Counted from the first letter of the stretch, positions 1 to 9,136 are shown. The stretch is DNA of 25,218 bases from JAPXSY01 sp033812795 (GCA_033812795.1 JAPXSY010000047.1:1-25218), one strand, 5' to 3'. The notes: generated by a model from the letters alone, not told the origin. Made by a program: numbers and translations.

Positions 1-60
1 GTACACGAAAACGGGACGAGGACGGGGAACCAAACCCGATCCCGATCGCGATAACCCAGC
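1..60. repeat. Intergenic hexamer-periodic sequence at window start
   Basis: Positions 35-52 read CCCGAT, CCCGAT, CGCGAT, a short run with a 6-base period. Positions 12-29 also look loosely periodic (CGGGAC, GAGGAC, GGGGAA). The CCCGAT run matches 17 of 18 bases of the array at 24841-24858 at the other end of the window, so it is probably a dispersed intergenic repeat of this genome. No gene is supported in 1-157. Confidence 0.45.
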
Positions 61-117
61 AACCAAACAAAGCGTCGCGGGGCGCCCCTGTTCATGGGCG
101 TATTCCCGTTTCCACGC

Positions 118-146
118 TTGTTTTCCCGTGTTGTTGCCGGTATAGT
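118..146 (+). promoter_or_regulatory. Sigma70-like promoter for nadK
   Basis: TTGTTT at 118-123 and TATAGT at 141-146 are separated by 17 bases, close to the sigma70 consensus. The predicted transcript start is near 153, only about 5 bases before the ATG at 158. The messenger would therefore be nearly leaderless, which agrees with the lack of a Shine-Dalgarno sequence there. Confidence 0.5.
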
Positions 147-157
147 TGCAAACCGGC

Positions 158-1018
158 ATGAAAACTATCGGACTGATCGCCAATCTGGAAAAGGCCCGCT
201 CGGCCGAAGCCGTCCGGCATGTTGCCGCGCTCGCTTCGGGTATGGGGTTCATTGTGCTGGCCGAGGAACGGACCGCGTCCCTGCTTCCCGATGTCCCATC
301 CTGTCCGGCGGGCGAGTTCAAACAGCGGGAAGTCGAGGCGGTGGTGGTGTTGGGCGGAGACGGCACGCTACTGGATGCGGCCCACAAGGTTGCTGAACAA
401 CGTCTGCCGCTCATGGGCCTGAACATCGGTTCCCTGGGTTATCTGACCAGTGTGGAAGAGCACCAGTTCGAGGAGGCCCTGCGACAGTTGCGCGAGAACC
501 GGTACGCCGTGAGCCGCCGGTCGGCGCTCGCCGCCGCCGTGCGCCATCAGGATGGTACACGCAGCCTGCTTTCGGACGCACTCAACGATGTGGTGGTGTA
601 CCGCGGCGAGTCGGGGCACGCCGCCGAACTGGATCTGTTGTTGGATCGGCAGCCCGTGTCGCGTTTCCTCTGCGACGGCATTATCGTGGCGACCCCGACC
701 GGCAGCACCGCCTACTCGCTCTCCGCAGGCGGGCCGATCGTTCTGCCGGGCACGCCCGCGCTAGTGATCAGCCTGATTTGCCCGCACGCGCTCACATCCC
801 GCCCGCTGATTGTGTCTGAAACGTCGCACATTGCGGTAAAGGTGGTTTCCGACCGCGTCCCGGTGAGCGTCAGTTCGGATGGCCGCGACCAACAGCCGGT
901 GCGGTGCGGCGATGCGGTCGAGATTGTCAAAAGTTCTCACAGTATGCCGCTGATTGAACTGCACGGGTATAATCCGTGTGATGTGTTGAGGCGCAAACTG
1001 GGATGGGGCGGTCGGTAA
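158..1018 (+). CDS. nadK: NAD kinase
   Basis: ATP-dependent NAD kinase, which makes cytoplasmic NADP from NAD. The protein has 286 residues, usual for the family. It carries the GGDGT signature at residues 66-70, with Asp68 the expected catalytic residue, then the asparagine-containing SDALNDVVV segment and the glycine-rich DGIIVATPTGSTAYSLSAGG block that forms the NAD and ATP site. The frame is open from a TTG at 146, but the ATG at 158 gives the typical family start MKTIGLIAN and is preferred. No Shine-Dalgarno is visible, and the promoter sits just upstream. The next gene follows after 25 bases, so nadK is probably the first gene of a three-gene operon with pgm and galK. Confidence 0.93.
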   Translation: MKTIGLIANLEKARSAEAVRHVAALASGMGFIVLAEERTASLLPDVPSCPAGEFKQREVEAVVVLGGDGTLLDAAHKVAEQRLPLMGLNIGSLGYLTSVEEHQFEEALRQLRENRYAVSRRSALAAAVRHQDGTRSLLSDALNDVVVYRGESGHAAELDLLLDRQPVSRFLCDGIIVATPTGSTAYSLSAGGPIVLPGTPALVISLICPHALTSRPLIVSETSHIAVKVVSDRVPVSVSSDGRDQQPVRCGDAVEIVKSSHSMPLIELHGYNPCDVLRRKLGWGGR

Positions 1019-1043
1019 CGGAACAAAAGAAAGGGATCAATTT

Positions 1044-2366
1044 ATGGCAGGCATTTACAAAGCATACGACATCCGCGGCATTTACGGACAGGATCTGACC
1101 GAGGAGATCGCATACGCGATCGGCCGCGCTTTTGTGACTTTCACCACCTGCAAAAAGGTGGTCGTGGCCCGTGACATCCGCCCCCACTCTGAGCCGCTGT
1201 TCACCGCGCTGGCCAAGGGCCTGACCGAACAGGGCGCCGATGTCATTGATATTGGCTACGGTTCCACGCCGATGTCCTACTTCGCCAACGGCACGTTGGG
1301 TGCGGACGCCAGCATCATGATCACCGCCTCGCATAATCCCGCCGAATGGAACGGCTTCAAGCTGTGCCGCGCACAGGCGGTGCCGATCAGCGGCGCCACC
1401 GGCATCAAAGAGATTGAGCGCATCGTGAACGAAGGCAGCTTCGCGCCCAAAGCCGCGACTCCGGGCACGATCAGCCAGGCCGATGTCCAAGAGGCCTACC
1501 GCCGCCATGTAGCCCAGTTCGCGCAACTGCCGAAACCGGTGCATCTGGCGATCGACTTCGCCAACGGCATGGGCATCTGGGAGGTCAAGGCGCTGCAAGG
1601 CCTGCTCACTTGGGACGGCCTGTACGAAGAACCGGACGGACGCTTCCCGAATCATGAGGCCAACCCGCTCAACCACGCCACGCTCACGGATCTGCAAGCC
1701 AAGGTACGCGCCGGTAAATACGCCTTCGGCGTGGCTTACGATGGTGACGCCGACCGCGCCGGTTTTATCGACGAGCGCGGCGAGATCGTCCCGATGGATC
1801 TCGTCACCGCGCTGATCGCGCAGGATGTGCTGGCCAAACGCAAAGGCGTGATCTTTTATGACCTGCGCAGCAGTTGGGTGGTCAAAGAGACGATCGAAGC
1901 CGCAGGCGGCACCCCGATGATGAGCCGCGTCGGCCACGCCTTCATTAAGCAGCAGATGCGCGAAAACGACGCGCTCTTCGCCGGTGAACTGAGCGGCCAC
2001 TACTACTTCAAAGATAACTTCACGGCTGAAAGTTCCGCCCTCGCGATTCTCTCCCTGGCCAACATCGTCAGCCAGACGGGCAAGCCATTGTCCGAACTGA
2101 TCGCACCGTTGCGCAAATACGTCGCGAGCGGTGAAATCAACTCCAACGTGACGCGCGATCCCAAAACGATTCTGGACGAGTTGCGTACCGTGTACGCCGA
2201 CGGCCGCGTCTTCGAGTTAGACGGTGTCAGCGTCGAGTACGCCGACTGGTGGTTCAACGTGCGATGCTCGAACACCGAGCCGCTGGTGCGCCTGAATCTC
2301 GAAGCCCGCGATGCAACGCTGATGGCCGCCAAACGTGACGAACTCCTTGCGGTCATCCGGAAATAA
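1044..2366 (+). CDS. Phosphomannomutase/phosphoglucomutase
   Basis: Alpha-D-phosphohexomutase (ManB/AlgC type, 440 residues) that interconverts hexose 6-phosphate and hexose 1-phosphate in the cytoplasm. The four domain signatures are present in order: N-terminal AYDIRG; the phosphoserine loop TASHNP with Ser96 as the phosphorylated residue; the magnesium loop DGDAD at 233-237; the sugar-binding loop GELSGHYYF; and the C-terminal phosphate-binding loop SNTEPLVRLNLEA. AAAGGGA lies about 8 bases before the ATG. Sequence alone does not fix mannose versus glucose preference. GELSGH and the general layout are those of dual-specificity PMM/PGM enzymes. With galactokinase 26 bases downstream, a role in handling sugar phosphates for glycolysis and nucleotide-sugar synthesis fits. 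Confidence 0.92.
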   Translation: MAGIYKAYDIRGIYGQDLTEEIAYAIGRAFVTFTTCKKVVVARDIRPHSEPLFTALAKGLTEQGADVIDIGYGSTPMSYFANGTLGADASIMITASHNPAEWNGFKLCRAQAVPISGATGIKEIERIVNEGSFAPKAATPGTISQADVQEAYRRHVAQFAQLPKPVHLAIDFANGMGIWEVKALQGLLTWDGLYEEPDGRFPNHEANPLNHATLTDLQAKVRAGKYAFGVAYDGDADRAGFIDERGEIVPMDLVTALIAQDVLAKRKGVIFYDLRSSWVVKETIEAAGGTPMMSRVGHAFIKQQMRENDALFAGELSGHYYFKDNFTAESSALAILSLANIVSQTGKPLSELIAPLRKYVASGEINSNVTRDPKTILDELRTVYADGRVFELDGVSVEYADWWFNVRCSNTEPLVRLNLEARDATLMAAKRDELLAVIRK

Positions 2367-2392
2367 CCCCCCCGCTGAAAGCTGAGGACAGC

Positions 2393-3565
2393 ATGGTCAA
2401 CCAAGCCGTACACGACGAGTTGCTGAAAAAGTTCCAGACGCACTTCGGACGTGAGCCCGAAGTGATCGCCTACGCGCCGGGGCGCATCGAGGTGCTGGGC
2501 AACCACACCGATTACAACGAAGGGTTTGTCTTCTCGGCCGCGATCAACGTCGGCACCTTCTTCGCCGCCGTAAAACGCGACGACACCACCTGCCGCCTGG
2601 TCGCTGGCGACCTGATGAAAGAGGTTTCCTTCGACTGCACCGCCATCACGCCGTCATCCGACGACACCTGGCAGAACTATGTCAAGGGGACCTTCGCCGG
2701 GTTGACCGGGAAGTGCCCGGCGACGCACGGGTTTGACGGCATGTTCTTTGGTAACATCCCCTTGGGAAGCGGGCTTTCGAGTTCCGCAGCGCTGGAGATG
2801 TCTACCGGGCTCGCGCTCTCCCGGCTCTACGGGATCACAGTCGAACCCGTGCAGCTTGCCCGCATTGGCCAGCGTGCGGAACACCTGTTTGCCGGGTGCA
2901 AGTGCGGGCTTCTGGATCAGATCTCCAGTCTGGCGGGTGAACAGGACAAGCTGGTGAAAACCGACTTCCGTTCCGTGTCCCACACAACCGTCGCCCTGGG
3001 TAAAGACGCCTGTTTCCTGATGTGCAACACCCACGCCAAGCACGCGCTTGTGGACGGTGCCTACAATCGGTTGCGTGAGGCCTGCGAAACTGCGGCCGCG
3101 CATTTCGCCCGGGTCTTGCGCCACCCGGTACGCGCGCTCCGCGATGTCTCCATGGCGGAATGGGCGATTTACCGTAAAGGGCTTCCGGAGGACGTGGCCG
3201 ACTGTGCGGCGCATCCGATCGGCGAGAATGAGCGCGTGCTCGCGGGTGCCGCACGGCTGGCCCGTGGCGATCTAGCGGGGTTCGGAGCGCTGATGTACGA
3301 TTCGCACGCCAGTTCGCGTGTCCTGTTCCACAACTCCTGCGCCGAGTTGGATGCGGTGGTCGATGCCGCCCGATCCCTGCCGGACGTGTTGGGCGCGAGG
3401 CTTTCGGGAGGCGGATTCGGCGGTTCGGTTGTGGCGCTCACGCATCCTGACCGGGCGGAGTCCGTGGGTGCGCAACTCGCGGAGGCGTACGCCACGCGGT
3501 TTGGCACGCCGTGCGACGTGCGCGTGATTCGTCCTTCCGACGGCGCGCGCGTGGTGCGCGGGTGA
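2393..3565 (+). CDS. galK: Galactokinase
   Basis: GHMP-family kinase of 390 residues that phosphorylates galactose at C1 using ATP, the entry step of the Leloir pathway. Visible signatures are the galactokinase motif PGRIEVLGNHTDYNEGF near the N terminus (Glu, His and Asp contact the sugar), the ATP-binding GHMP motif GNIPLGSGLSSSAALE, the catalytic Asp in GLLDQISSLAGE, and the C-terminal glycine loop RLSGGGFGGSVVAL. A purine-rich GAGGA lies about 8 bases before the ATG. The spacing to pgm (26 bases) suggests co-transcription. No galT or galE lies nearby. The gene ends 23 bases from the convergent parC, and no clear terminator lies between them. Confidence 0.93.
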   Translation: MVNQAVHDELLKKFQTHFGREPEVIAYAPGRIEVLGNHTDYNEGFVFSAAINVGTFFAAVKRDDTTCRLVAGDLMKEVSFDCTAITPSSDDTWQNYVKGTFAGLTGKCPATHGFDGMFFGNIPLGSGLSSSAALEMSTGLALSRLYGITVEPVQLARIGQRAEHLFAGCKCGLLDQISSLAGEQDKLVKTDFRSVSHTTVALGKDACFLMCNTHAKHALVDGAYNRLREACETAAAHFARVLRHPVRALRDVSMAEWAIYRKGLPEDVADCAAHPIGENERVLAGAARLARGDLAGFGALMYDSHASSRVLFHNSCAELDAVVDAARSLPDVLGARLSGGGFGGSVVALTHPDRAESVGAQLAEAYATRFGTPCDVRVIRPSDGARVVRG

Positions 3566-3588
3566 CCCGTTGCCCTGCGCCGTGCCGC

Positions 3589-5727
3589 TCAGGTGAAGGT
3601 CCCCTTGGGTGAGGCCTCCTTTTCATCCCACCAACCGGGCTTCTTGGAACTGATACGCGCGATGTTCTTCGACGTCATCTGAATGCCCTTCGCCGACACA
3701 CCTTTCACCAGCACTTCGAACGGGGTGAACATCTGTTGGTGAATGCGTTGCGACTTGGCAGGCTTGTACTTCACGAAAATCGCGTCCGGCACCCCCTCCT
3801 CGAAGAGCAGGATCCGGCTGCCTTCCGGTGCCAGACGGTACTCCTTGTTCTGAATCGCACCGCCGAAGGCGAAGCGTTTCACATATGTGAACCCGTAATG
3901 CGGCTCGGTGTAGACACAGGTGAACGTCTTCTCGCGGTCATAAATCTGACAGTAGCTGCCACCCTGTTTGTCCACGAAAAACTTATCGGGCGGCGGCATC
4001 ATCTTGTACCGGCCATCGTTCCAGACCACGATGATCTTGTCGAGTGACGAGCACTTGAAGAGTTCTTCGCCGCTGCGGATGTCGGTGCCGATATACCCGT
4101 TTTCACGATCGATCCTGAGCGACAGTTCACTGGCTGTGAGCGCGCGCACCTCAATCTGCTTGAAGGGGGCTTCGGTGAGTTGGGTCAGACGCGGATAGAG
4201 GGGCTGGTATTTCTTGATCAGGTTTTTCAGGTAGCGCACGGCATGGGCGCGCAATCCCTTGATGTTCTTGGCGACCTCATCCTCCTCGCGCAAGATCCCC
4301 TCGATCTCTTGGCGGTTGCGCTCGATGTCGTATCGTGAGATGCGCCGGATCTGGATCTTCAGCAGCGCCTCGACATCGTCAAGCGTGATCTCGCGGCGTA
4401 ACCGCTTGAGAAAAGGCACGAATCCGTCGAGCACGGCCTGCTGAACCGCTTCATAACTGGTCTGTTCCTCGATACGCTTGTAGATGCGCTCTTCGATGAA
4501 GATCTGTTCCAGCGTCTTGCTGTGGAAGAGGTTGTCCAGCTCATCACGCCGCAGCTCAAGTTCGCGCAGCAGCAGCTCCATAAGCTGCTCGGTGCAGGCA
4601 CGCAGGATCTCGCTGACCGACATCTCGCGCGGCCGGTTACCGAACAGGACGACCGGTCGGCTGGAAAGGGAAGACTCGCAGGTGGTGAAGGCGTACAACG
4701 CTTTGACTGCCTTGTCTTGCGTGACACCCGCATTGAGCGTCAACTCAATCTCAACCTTTTCCGCCGTGTAGTCGCTGATCTGTTTGACCGGCACCTTTTT
4801 CTTCTTGATCGCATCTTCGATGTTGGCAATCAGCGATTCGGTGGTTTGCCCGGACGGCAGCGCGGTGATCACGAGCTTGTTGTTCTGGCGGTGCTCGATC
4901 ACGGCGCGGAGTTTGATACGGCCGTTGCCGTCCGCATATTCCGAGACATCCATGATACCGCCGGTTTGGAAATCCGGGAAGACTTGGAACGGTTTTTTCT
5001 GGATGATCGCGACTTGGGCCTCGAGCAGCTCAATGAAGTTGTGCGGCAGGATCGAGGTGGAGAGCCCCACTGCAATGCCTTCCGCGCCGAGCATCAGCAA
5101 CAGCGGCAGTTTGCAGGGCAACAGCACCGGCTCCTTGTTCCGGCCGTCGTAGCTGGGAATAAAGGAGGTCAGTTTGGGGTTGAAGAGTTCGTTGCGCGCA
5201 AGCTCTGTGAGACGGCACTCAATGTAGCGCGAGGCGGCGGCAGGATCACCGGTGAAGATGTTGCCGTAGTTTCCTTGGCCTTCGATGAGGTAGCGCTTGT
5301 TCGTCAGGTTGACGATTGCGTCCGCGATCGACGCATCCCCGTGCGGATGGTACTGCATCGTATGGCCGACCACGTTCGCGACCTTGATGAAGCGTCCGTC
5401 GTCCTTCTCCCACAGGCTGTGCATGATGCGGCGCTGCACGGGCTTGAGTCCGTCTTCGACCGTAGGGATGGCGCGGTTGCAGATGGTGTACGAGGCGAAC
5501 TGCAGGAAGTTGTCGTCCATCAAATCGCGCAGCGGGCCTTCGCCACCGTGCGTGCTGGCCGCAGACGACGAGGAGCCGCCATCTTGTTCGGAGTCGTCCG
5601 CCCCCTCTTCGGCGGATGCGGTCGGCATGGCGTCGAAAAGATCCATGTCGTCAAACAGGCTGGGCGGCTGGATGGCGTCCGCGTCCGCCTTTTTTTTGCG
5701 TTTCGGCTTTTTGGGAGACTTGCTCAC
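3589..5727 (-). CDS. parC: DNA topoisomerase IV subunit A (ParC/GyrA family)
   Basis: Breakage-reunion subunit of a type IIA topoisomerase, 712 residues. A lysine-rich then acidic, serine-rich N-terminal extension of about 65 residues precedes the winged-helix core. The core has the VEDGLKPVQRRI motif, the QRDR loop HPHGDASIAD, and the catalytic tyrosine Tyr168 in AAASRYIE. Residues about 500-700 could form only a shortened beta-pinwheel, and no full GyrA-box repeat set is evident, which favours topoisomerase IV over gyrase. The start is GTG at 5727, giving a GTGA overlap with the parE stop and implying translational coupling. The QRDR position equal to E. coli GyrA Ser83 is Ala132, while the Asp87 equivalent is kept (Asp136). 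Confidence 0.9.
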   Translation of the reverse strand: MSKSPKKPKRKKKADADAIQPPSLFDDMDLFDAMPTASAEEGADDSEQDGGSSSSAASTHGGEGPLRDLMDDNFLQFASYTICNRAIPTVEDGLKPVQRRIMHSLWEKDDGRFIKVANVVGHTMQYHPHGDASIADAIVNLTNKRYLIEGQGNYGNIFTGDPAAASRYIECRLTELARNELFNPKLTSFIPSYDGRNKEPVLLPCKLPLLLMLGAEGIAVGLSTSILPHNFIELLEAQVAIIQKKPFQVFPDFQTGGIMDVSEYADGNGRIKLRAVIEHRQNNKLVITALPSGQTTESLIANIEDAIKKKKVPVKQISDYTAEKVEIELTLNAGVTQDKAVKALYAFTTCESSLSSRPVVLFGNRPREMSVSEILRACTEQLMELLLRELELRRDELDNLFHSKTLEQIFIEERIYKRIEEQTSYEAVQQAVLDGFVPFLKRLRREITLDDVEALLKIQIRRISRYDIERNRQEIEGILREEDEVAKNIKGLRAHAVRYLKNLIKKYQPLYPRLTQLTEAPFKQIEVRALTASELSLRIDRENGYIGTDIRSGEELFKCSSLDKIIVVWNDGRYKMMPPPDKFFVDKQGGSYCQIYDREKTFTCVYTEPHYGFTYVKRFAFGGAIQNKEYRLAPEGSRILLFEEGVPDAIFVKYKPAKSQRIHQQMFTPFEVLVKGVSAKGIQMTSKNIARISSKKPGWWDEKEASPKGTFT

Positions 5728-7550
5728 GACAGCGATTCCTCGGTGATCACCAGATTGTCCATGATGTACTGGCGCCGCTCCTGAGTGTTGCGCCCCATGT
5801 AAAAATCGACCGTATCTTTAAGGTCGCGGTCACGTGAACTGTCAACCGGTGTCAGCCGCATGCTCTTGCCGATGAACGCCTTGAACTCGTCCGGCGAGAT
5901 TTCGCCCAGGCCTTTGAAACGGGTGATTTCTGGATTCCGCCCGCAGGCCTCGATCGCTGCAACGCGCTCCTCTTCGCTGTAACAGTAAAGGGTCTTCTTC
6001 TTGTTACGCACGCGGAAGAGGGGGGTTTCCAGAATGTAGAGGTGACCTTCTTTGATGACCCGGTCAAAGAAGCGCAAAAAGAGGGTGATCATCAGATTAC
6101 GGATGTGCAAACCATCAACATCGGCGTCGGTGGCCAGGATCACTTTCTGGTAGCGCAGACGGTCGACGGTCTCTTCGATGTCGAGACTCTGCATCAGATT
6201 ATAGATTTCGACGTTTCTGTACAGGGCGTCGCGCTTTGAGTCGCACACATTGAGCGGCTTCCCCTTGAGCGTGAAGATCGCCTGTGTGTTGACGTCGCGG
6301 CAACTCACGATCGATCCCGCAGCCGACTGGCCTTCGGTGATGAAGATCATGGTGTCGAGCCCAGTGCCCTTTTTCTTGTGCAGATGGCGCTTGCAGTCTT
6401 TGAGCTGCGGCACACGGACCGTGACCGCGCGCGAGCGCTCACGCACCAGCTTCTTGACCGCGTTGAGTTCGGCGCGCAGCTTGCCGGTCTCTTCGACCTT
6501 GCTGATGAGCTTGGCGGCCTCATCCGGGTCGCGGTGCAGCATCTCCTCGACCACACGCTTAACCTCGGCCACCAGCTCGGAGCGGATCTCCTGATTGCCC
6601 AGCTTGTTCTTGGTCTGCGACTCGAAGATCGGCTCTTTGAGCCGGATCGCGATCGCACCGACGATGCCTTCGCGCACGTCGTCGCCGTCGAACCGCTTTT
6701 TGCTGAACTCGTTGACCGCCTTGAGCAGGCCCTCTTTAAAGGCCGACAAGTGCGTGCCGCCATCATTGGTGAATTGGCCGTTGACGAACGAGTAGTAGTC
6801 TTCACTGAATCGGTTCGTATGTGTGAAGACCAACTCCAGCATCTTAGAACGGTAGTGGAAGGGCTGATACAGCTTCTCAAACTGCACTTCATCGTGGATC
6901 AGATCCAGCAGACCGTTTTCGGAGACGATCTTGGTGCCGTTCAGTTCCAGAGTCAGCCCGGCATTGAGATAGGCGTACATGCGCAGGCGGCGCAGCACAT
7001 GTTCCTCGCGGAACTGGAACTTTTTGAAGATGTCGGCATCGGGGGTGAAGCGCACATAGGTACCGTTGCGCTGTGGCGAGGCACACTTGCCGCGCTTCTG
7101 CGAAACAAGATCGCCGCGCTCGAAAAAGGCCTCCGAGTATTCGCCGTCGCGGAAGGCACGCACCTCGAACTGTGTGGAGAGGGCGTTCACCGCCTTGGTG
7201 CCGACACCGTTCATGCCCACAGAAAGCTGGAAGACATCATCGTTGAACTTGGCGCCGGTGTTGATCTCCGAGACGCACTCCACAACCTTGCCCAGCGGAA
7301 TGCCGCGACCGTAGTCGCGCACAACGACCTCGCCGGTGTCGTATTCCAGAGAGATTTCGATCCGCTTGCCGTAGCCCATGATGAATTCGTCTACAGCGTT
7401 GTCGATGACCTCCTTTAGAAGGATGTAGATCCCGTCTTCGTATTGGCTGCCGTCGCCGGTCCGGCCGATATACATGCCGGTGCGCTGGCGGATGTGCTCA
7501 ATAGCCGAAAGCGTCAGGATGTGCTTATCGTCGTACGTGCTGGCTGACAT
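5724..7550 (-). CDS. parE: DNA topoisomerase IV subunit B (ParE/GyrB family)
   Basis: ATPase subunit of the topoisomerase, 608 residues from the ATG at 7550. The GHKL ATPase motifs are present: EVIDNAVDEF, then DYGRGIPLGK, then GMNGVGTKAVNAL. The transducer domain follows. The Toprim domain has the catalytic glutamate Glu406 in EGQSAAGS and the metal site DADVDG. The C-terminal block RFKGLGEISPDEFKAFIG is typical. The sequence pattern (GIYILLKEVIDN, RDVNTQAIF, LKGKPLN) is that of Bacteroidetes-type ParE. The usual EGDSA reads EGQSA here. The frame is open upstream to 7832, but family alignment favours the MSASTYDD start. An ATG at 7592 is the only close alternative. No Shine-Dalgarno is seen before either. 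Confidence 0.9.
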   Translation of the reverse strand: MSASTYDDKHILTLSAIEHIRQRTGMYIGRTGDGSQYEDGIYILLKEVIDNAVDEFIMGYGKRIEISLEYDTGEVVVRDYGRGIPLGKVVECVSEINTGAKFNDDVFQLSVGMNGVGTKAVNALSTQFEVRAFRDGEYSEAFFERGDLVSQKRGKCASPQRNGTYVRFTPDADIFKKFQFREEHVLRRLRMYAYLNAGLTLELNGTKIVSENGLLDLIHDEVQFEKLYQPFHYRSKMLELVFTHTNRFSEDYYSFVNGQFTNDGGTHLSAFKEGLLKAVNEFSKKRFDGDDVREGIVGAIAIRLKEPIFESQTKNKLGNQEIRSELVAEVKRVVEEMLHRDPDEAAKLISKVEETGKLRAELNAVKKLVRERSRAVTVRVPQLKDCKRHLHKKKGTGLDTMIFITEGQSAAGSIVSCRDVNTQAIFTLKGKPLNVCDSKRDALYRNVEIYNLMQSLDIEETVDRLRYQKVILATDADVDGLHIRNLMITLFLRFFDRVIKEGHLYILETPLFRVRNKKKTLYCYSEEERVAAIEACGRNPEITRFKGLGEISPDEFKAFIGKSMRLTPVDSSRDRDLKDTVDFYMGRNTQERRQYIMDNLVITEESLS

Positions 7551-7660
7551 GGGAAACTGAAAAAACGGTGCGTGAAAAAACAACCCGGACATCCGCGCCG
7601 AACCGGTCCGCCATCGTCCACATGGAATGTTTACGGCGCCGCCGCGATCCCGAACCGCTC

Positions 7661-8296
7661 TTATTTCGGAGTTGCGGACGCGGGTGACGCATCTTTGCGA
7701 CGGACGGAGATCATCACAACCGGATCGAGCGGCACGTTCTGGTGGTGGCCGGACGACCCGACCCGCACCTTGGCGATCCGGTCGACCACCTCCATCCCTT
7801 CTATCACCCGCCCGAAGACGCAATACCCCCACCCCGGATCACTCTTCTCCTTAAAATCGAGATGGGCGCCGTTGTCAACAAGGTTGATGAAAAACTGACT
7901 GGTCGCGCTGTCGACGATCCGGGTCCGGGCCATGGCCAGCGTACCGCGCTCGTTCCGCAGTCCGTTATCCGCCTCGTTCCGGATCGGTGCACGGGTCTTC
8001 TTCTGCACCATATCACGCGTGAACCCGCCACCCTGAATCATGAAACCGTCAATCACCCGGTGAAAGATGGTTGCGTCGTAATGCTTGGCATCGATGTACG
8101 CGAGCATGTTGCTGACCGTCACCGGCGCCTTGTCGGGATACAACTCGGCCGTGATCGCGCCTAAACTGGTTTCCATCACAATTTGCACGTTCTTGGACTC
8201 CTTAGATACCGTTGCGGGAGTGGCCGTATTTCCATAGGCCAGATCCGCAAACCCGATCCCTGCGACAACAAGCAAGACAATAGAAAAACCCTTCAT
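7661..8296 (-). CDS. Exported cyclophilin-type peptidyl-prolyl cis-trans isomerase
   Basis: PPIase of 211 residues that catalyses proline isomerisation during folding. Residues 1-22 form a signal peptide (Lys, then a hydrophobic run ending AYG), so it should act in the periplasm. The cyclophilin core has FHRVIDGFMIQGGGF (catalytic Arg, Phe and Gln), SQFFINLVDN, and the GWGYCVFGRVIEGMEVVD block typical of bacterial PpiA/PpiB proteins. A G-rich stretch (GGGGGATGTAGGG) precedes the ATG. It lies between the metallophosphoesterase (98-base gap) and parE (110-base gap), all on the minus strand, so it may be part of the same long transcript or have its own weak promoter. No promoter matching consensus is clear in the gap. 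Confidence 0.92.
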   Translation of the reverse strand: MKGFSIVLLVVAGIGFADLAYGNTATPATVSKESKNVQIVMETSLGAITAELYPDKAPVTVSNMLAYIDAKHYDATIFHRVIDGFMIQGGGFTRDMVQKKTRAPIRNEADNGLRNERGTLAMARTRIVDSATSQFFINLVDNGAHLDFKEKSDPGWGYCVFGRVIEGMEVVDRIAKVRVGSSGHHQNVPLDPVVMISVRRKDASPASATPK

Positions 8297-8394
8297 ACCC
8301 TACATCCCCCAAAAAAAATTCGAGGAGAAAGCGTAACGCGACACGCGGGAAAAAGCCAGCCTCTTTTCAAGTCCGCGCAGTCCGGAACCGACGG

Positions 8395-9123
8395 CTACCG
8401 GCCCTGGGCCAGACGCAGCGCCAACCGTTCAGGCAGACCCGCCTTCAGATTCTTTTCCATCGCGGTTTCGATGTCATACGCCACCCGGACGAACTCAAAT
8501 TCCTTCGTTTTGGCGCAATACAACACATACGAACTGCGCGGATCCGCATCCCGCGGCTGCCCCACGCTACCCACGTTGACAAAAAATTTCTGGCCGAACG
8601 CCACCTTCACCTTACAGGGCTCGACCCGCATCATCTCGCGTTTTTTCTCGTAAATCATCGGCACATGGGTGTGTCCGTGGAAACAGAGCGCGGTCATCTG
8701 ATAACTAAAGTTCGCCTCTGCCGCCAGCGTATCGAAAACGTAGCCCCACCGTTCCGGCATGTCCAAGGTGCTGTGTACCAACGTGAACCCGCCGCACGCC
8801 TTCTGATAGGGCAGTTCCCGCAGCCACTTCCCGTCCTCTTCCGAGAGCTGCCGGCGTGTCCAGGCGATCACGCTCGCGGCCAGAGGTTGAAAATCATCAA
8901 GGCTCTCATCGTACGAACAATAGTGGTCGTGGTTGCCCCGGACTGTAACGCAACCGAGTTCGCGGATCATCCGGATACACTCCGACGGGCTGGCGTTGTA
9001 CCCCACCACGTCTCCGACACACACGAAGTCGGTGACCCCTTTCTGCCTGGCATCCCCCACCACCGCAGTCAGTGCCTCCAGATTCGCGTGGATGTCGCCC
9101 AATATAGCGTATTTTCTGTCCAT
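8395..9123 (-). CDS. Metallophosphoesterase (YfcE/ApaH-like calcineurin fold)
   Basis: Cytoplasmic dimetal phosphoesterase of 242 residues. All metal-site motifs are visible: GDIHANLEAL (Asp10, His12), VGDVVGYNASP, RGNHDHYC, VHSTLD, and the C-terminal GHTHVP. These match the small bacterial YfcE/DUF-type phosphodiesterases rather than symmetrical ApaH, but the substrate cannot be read from sequence. The ATG at 9123 is 13 bases after the ispD stop, within a short purine-rich segment built of GAGCGAAGCGAGCGC that contains no standard Shine-Dalgarno. The spacing indicates co-transcription with ispD and probably translational coupling. Confidence 0.88.
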   Translation of the reverse strand: MDRKYAILGDIHANLEALTAVVGDARQKGVTDFVCVGDVVGYNASPSECIRMIRELGCVTVRGNHDHYCSYDESLDDFQPLAASVIAWTRRQLSEEDGKWLRELPYQKACGGFTLVHSTLDMPERWGYVFDTLAAEANFSYQMTALCFHGHTHVPMIYEKKREMMRVEPCKVKVAFGQKFFVNVGSVGQPRDADPRSSYVLYCAKTKEFEFVRVAYDIETAMEKNLKAGLPERLALRLAQGR

Positions 9124-9136
9124 GCGCTCGCTTCGC

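Noticed and set aside
927..2000. Minus-strand open frame of 357 codons opposite pgm
   Set aside because: Antisense shadow of the mutase gene in GC-rich DNA; no family signature.
4522..5784. Long plus-strand open frame of 420 codons opposite parC
   Set aside because: It is antisense to a clearly recognised topoisomerase gene, has arginine/valine-rich shadow composition, and no motif or ribosome-binding site.
6378..7418. Plus-strand open frame of 346 codons opposite parE
   Set aside because: Antisense shadow of the conserved ATPase and Toprim domains; no recognisable motif.
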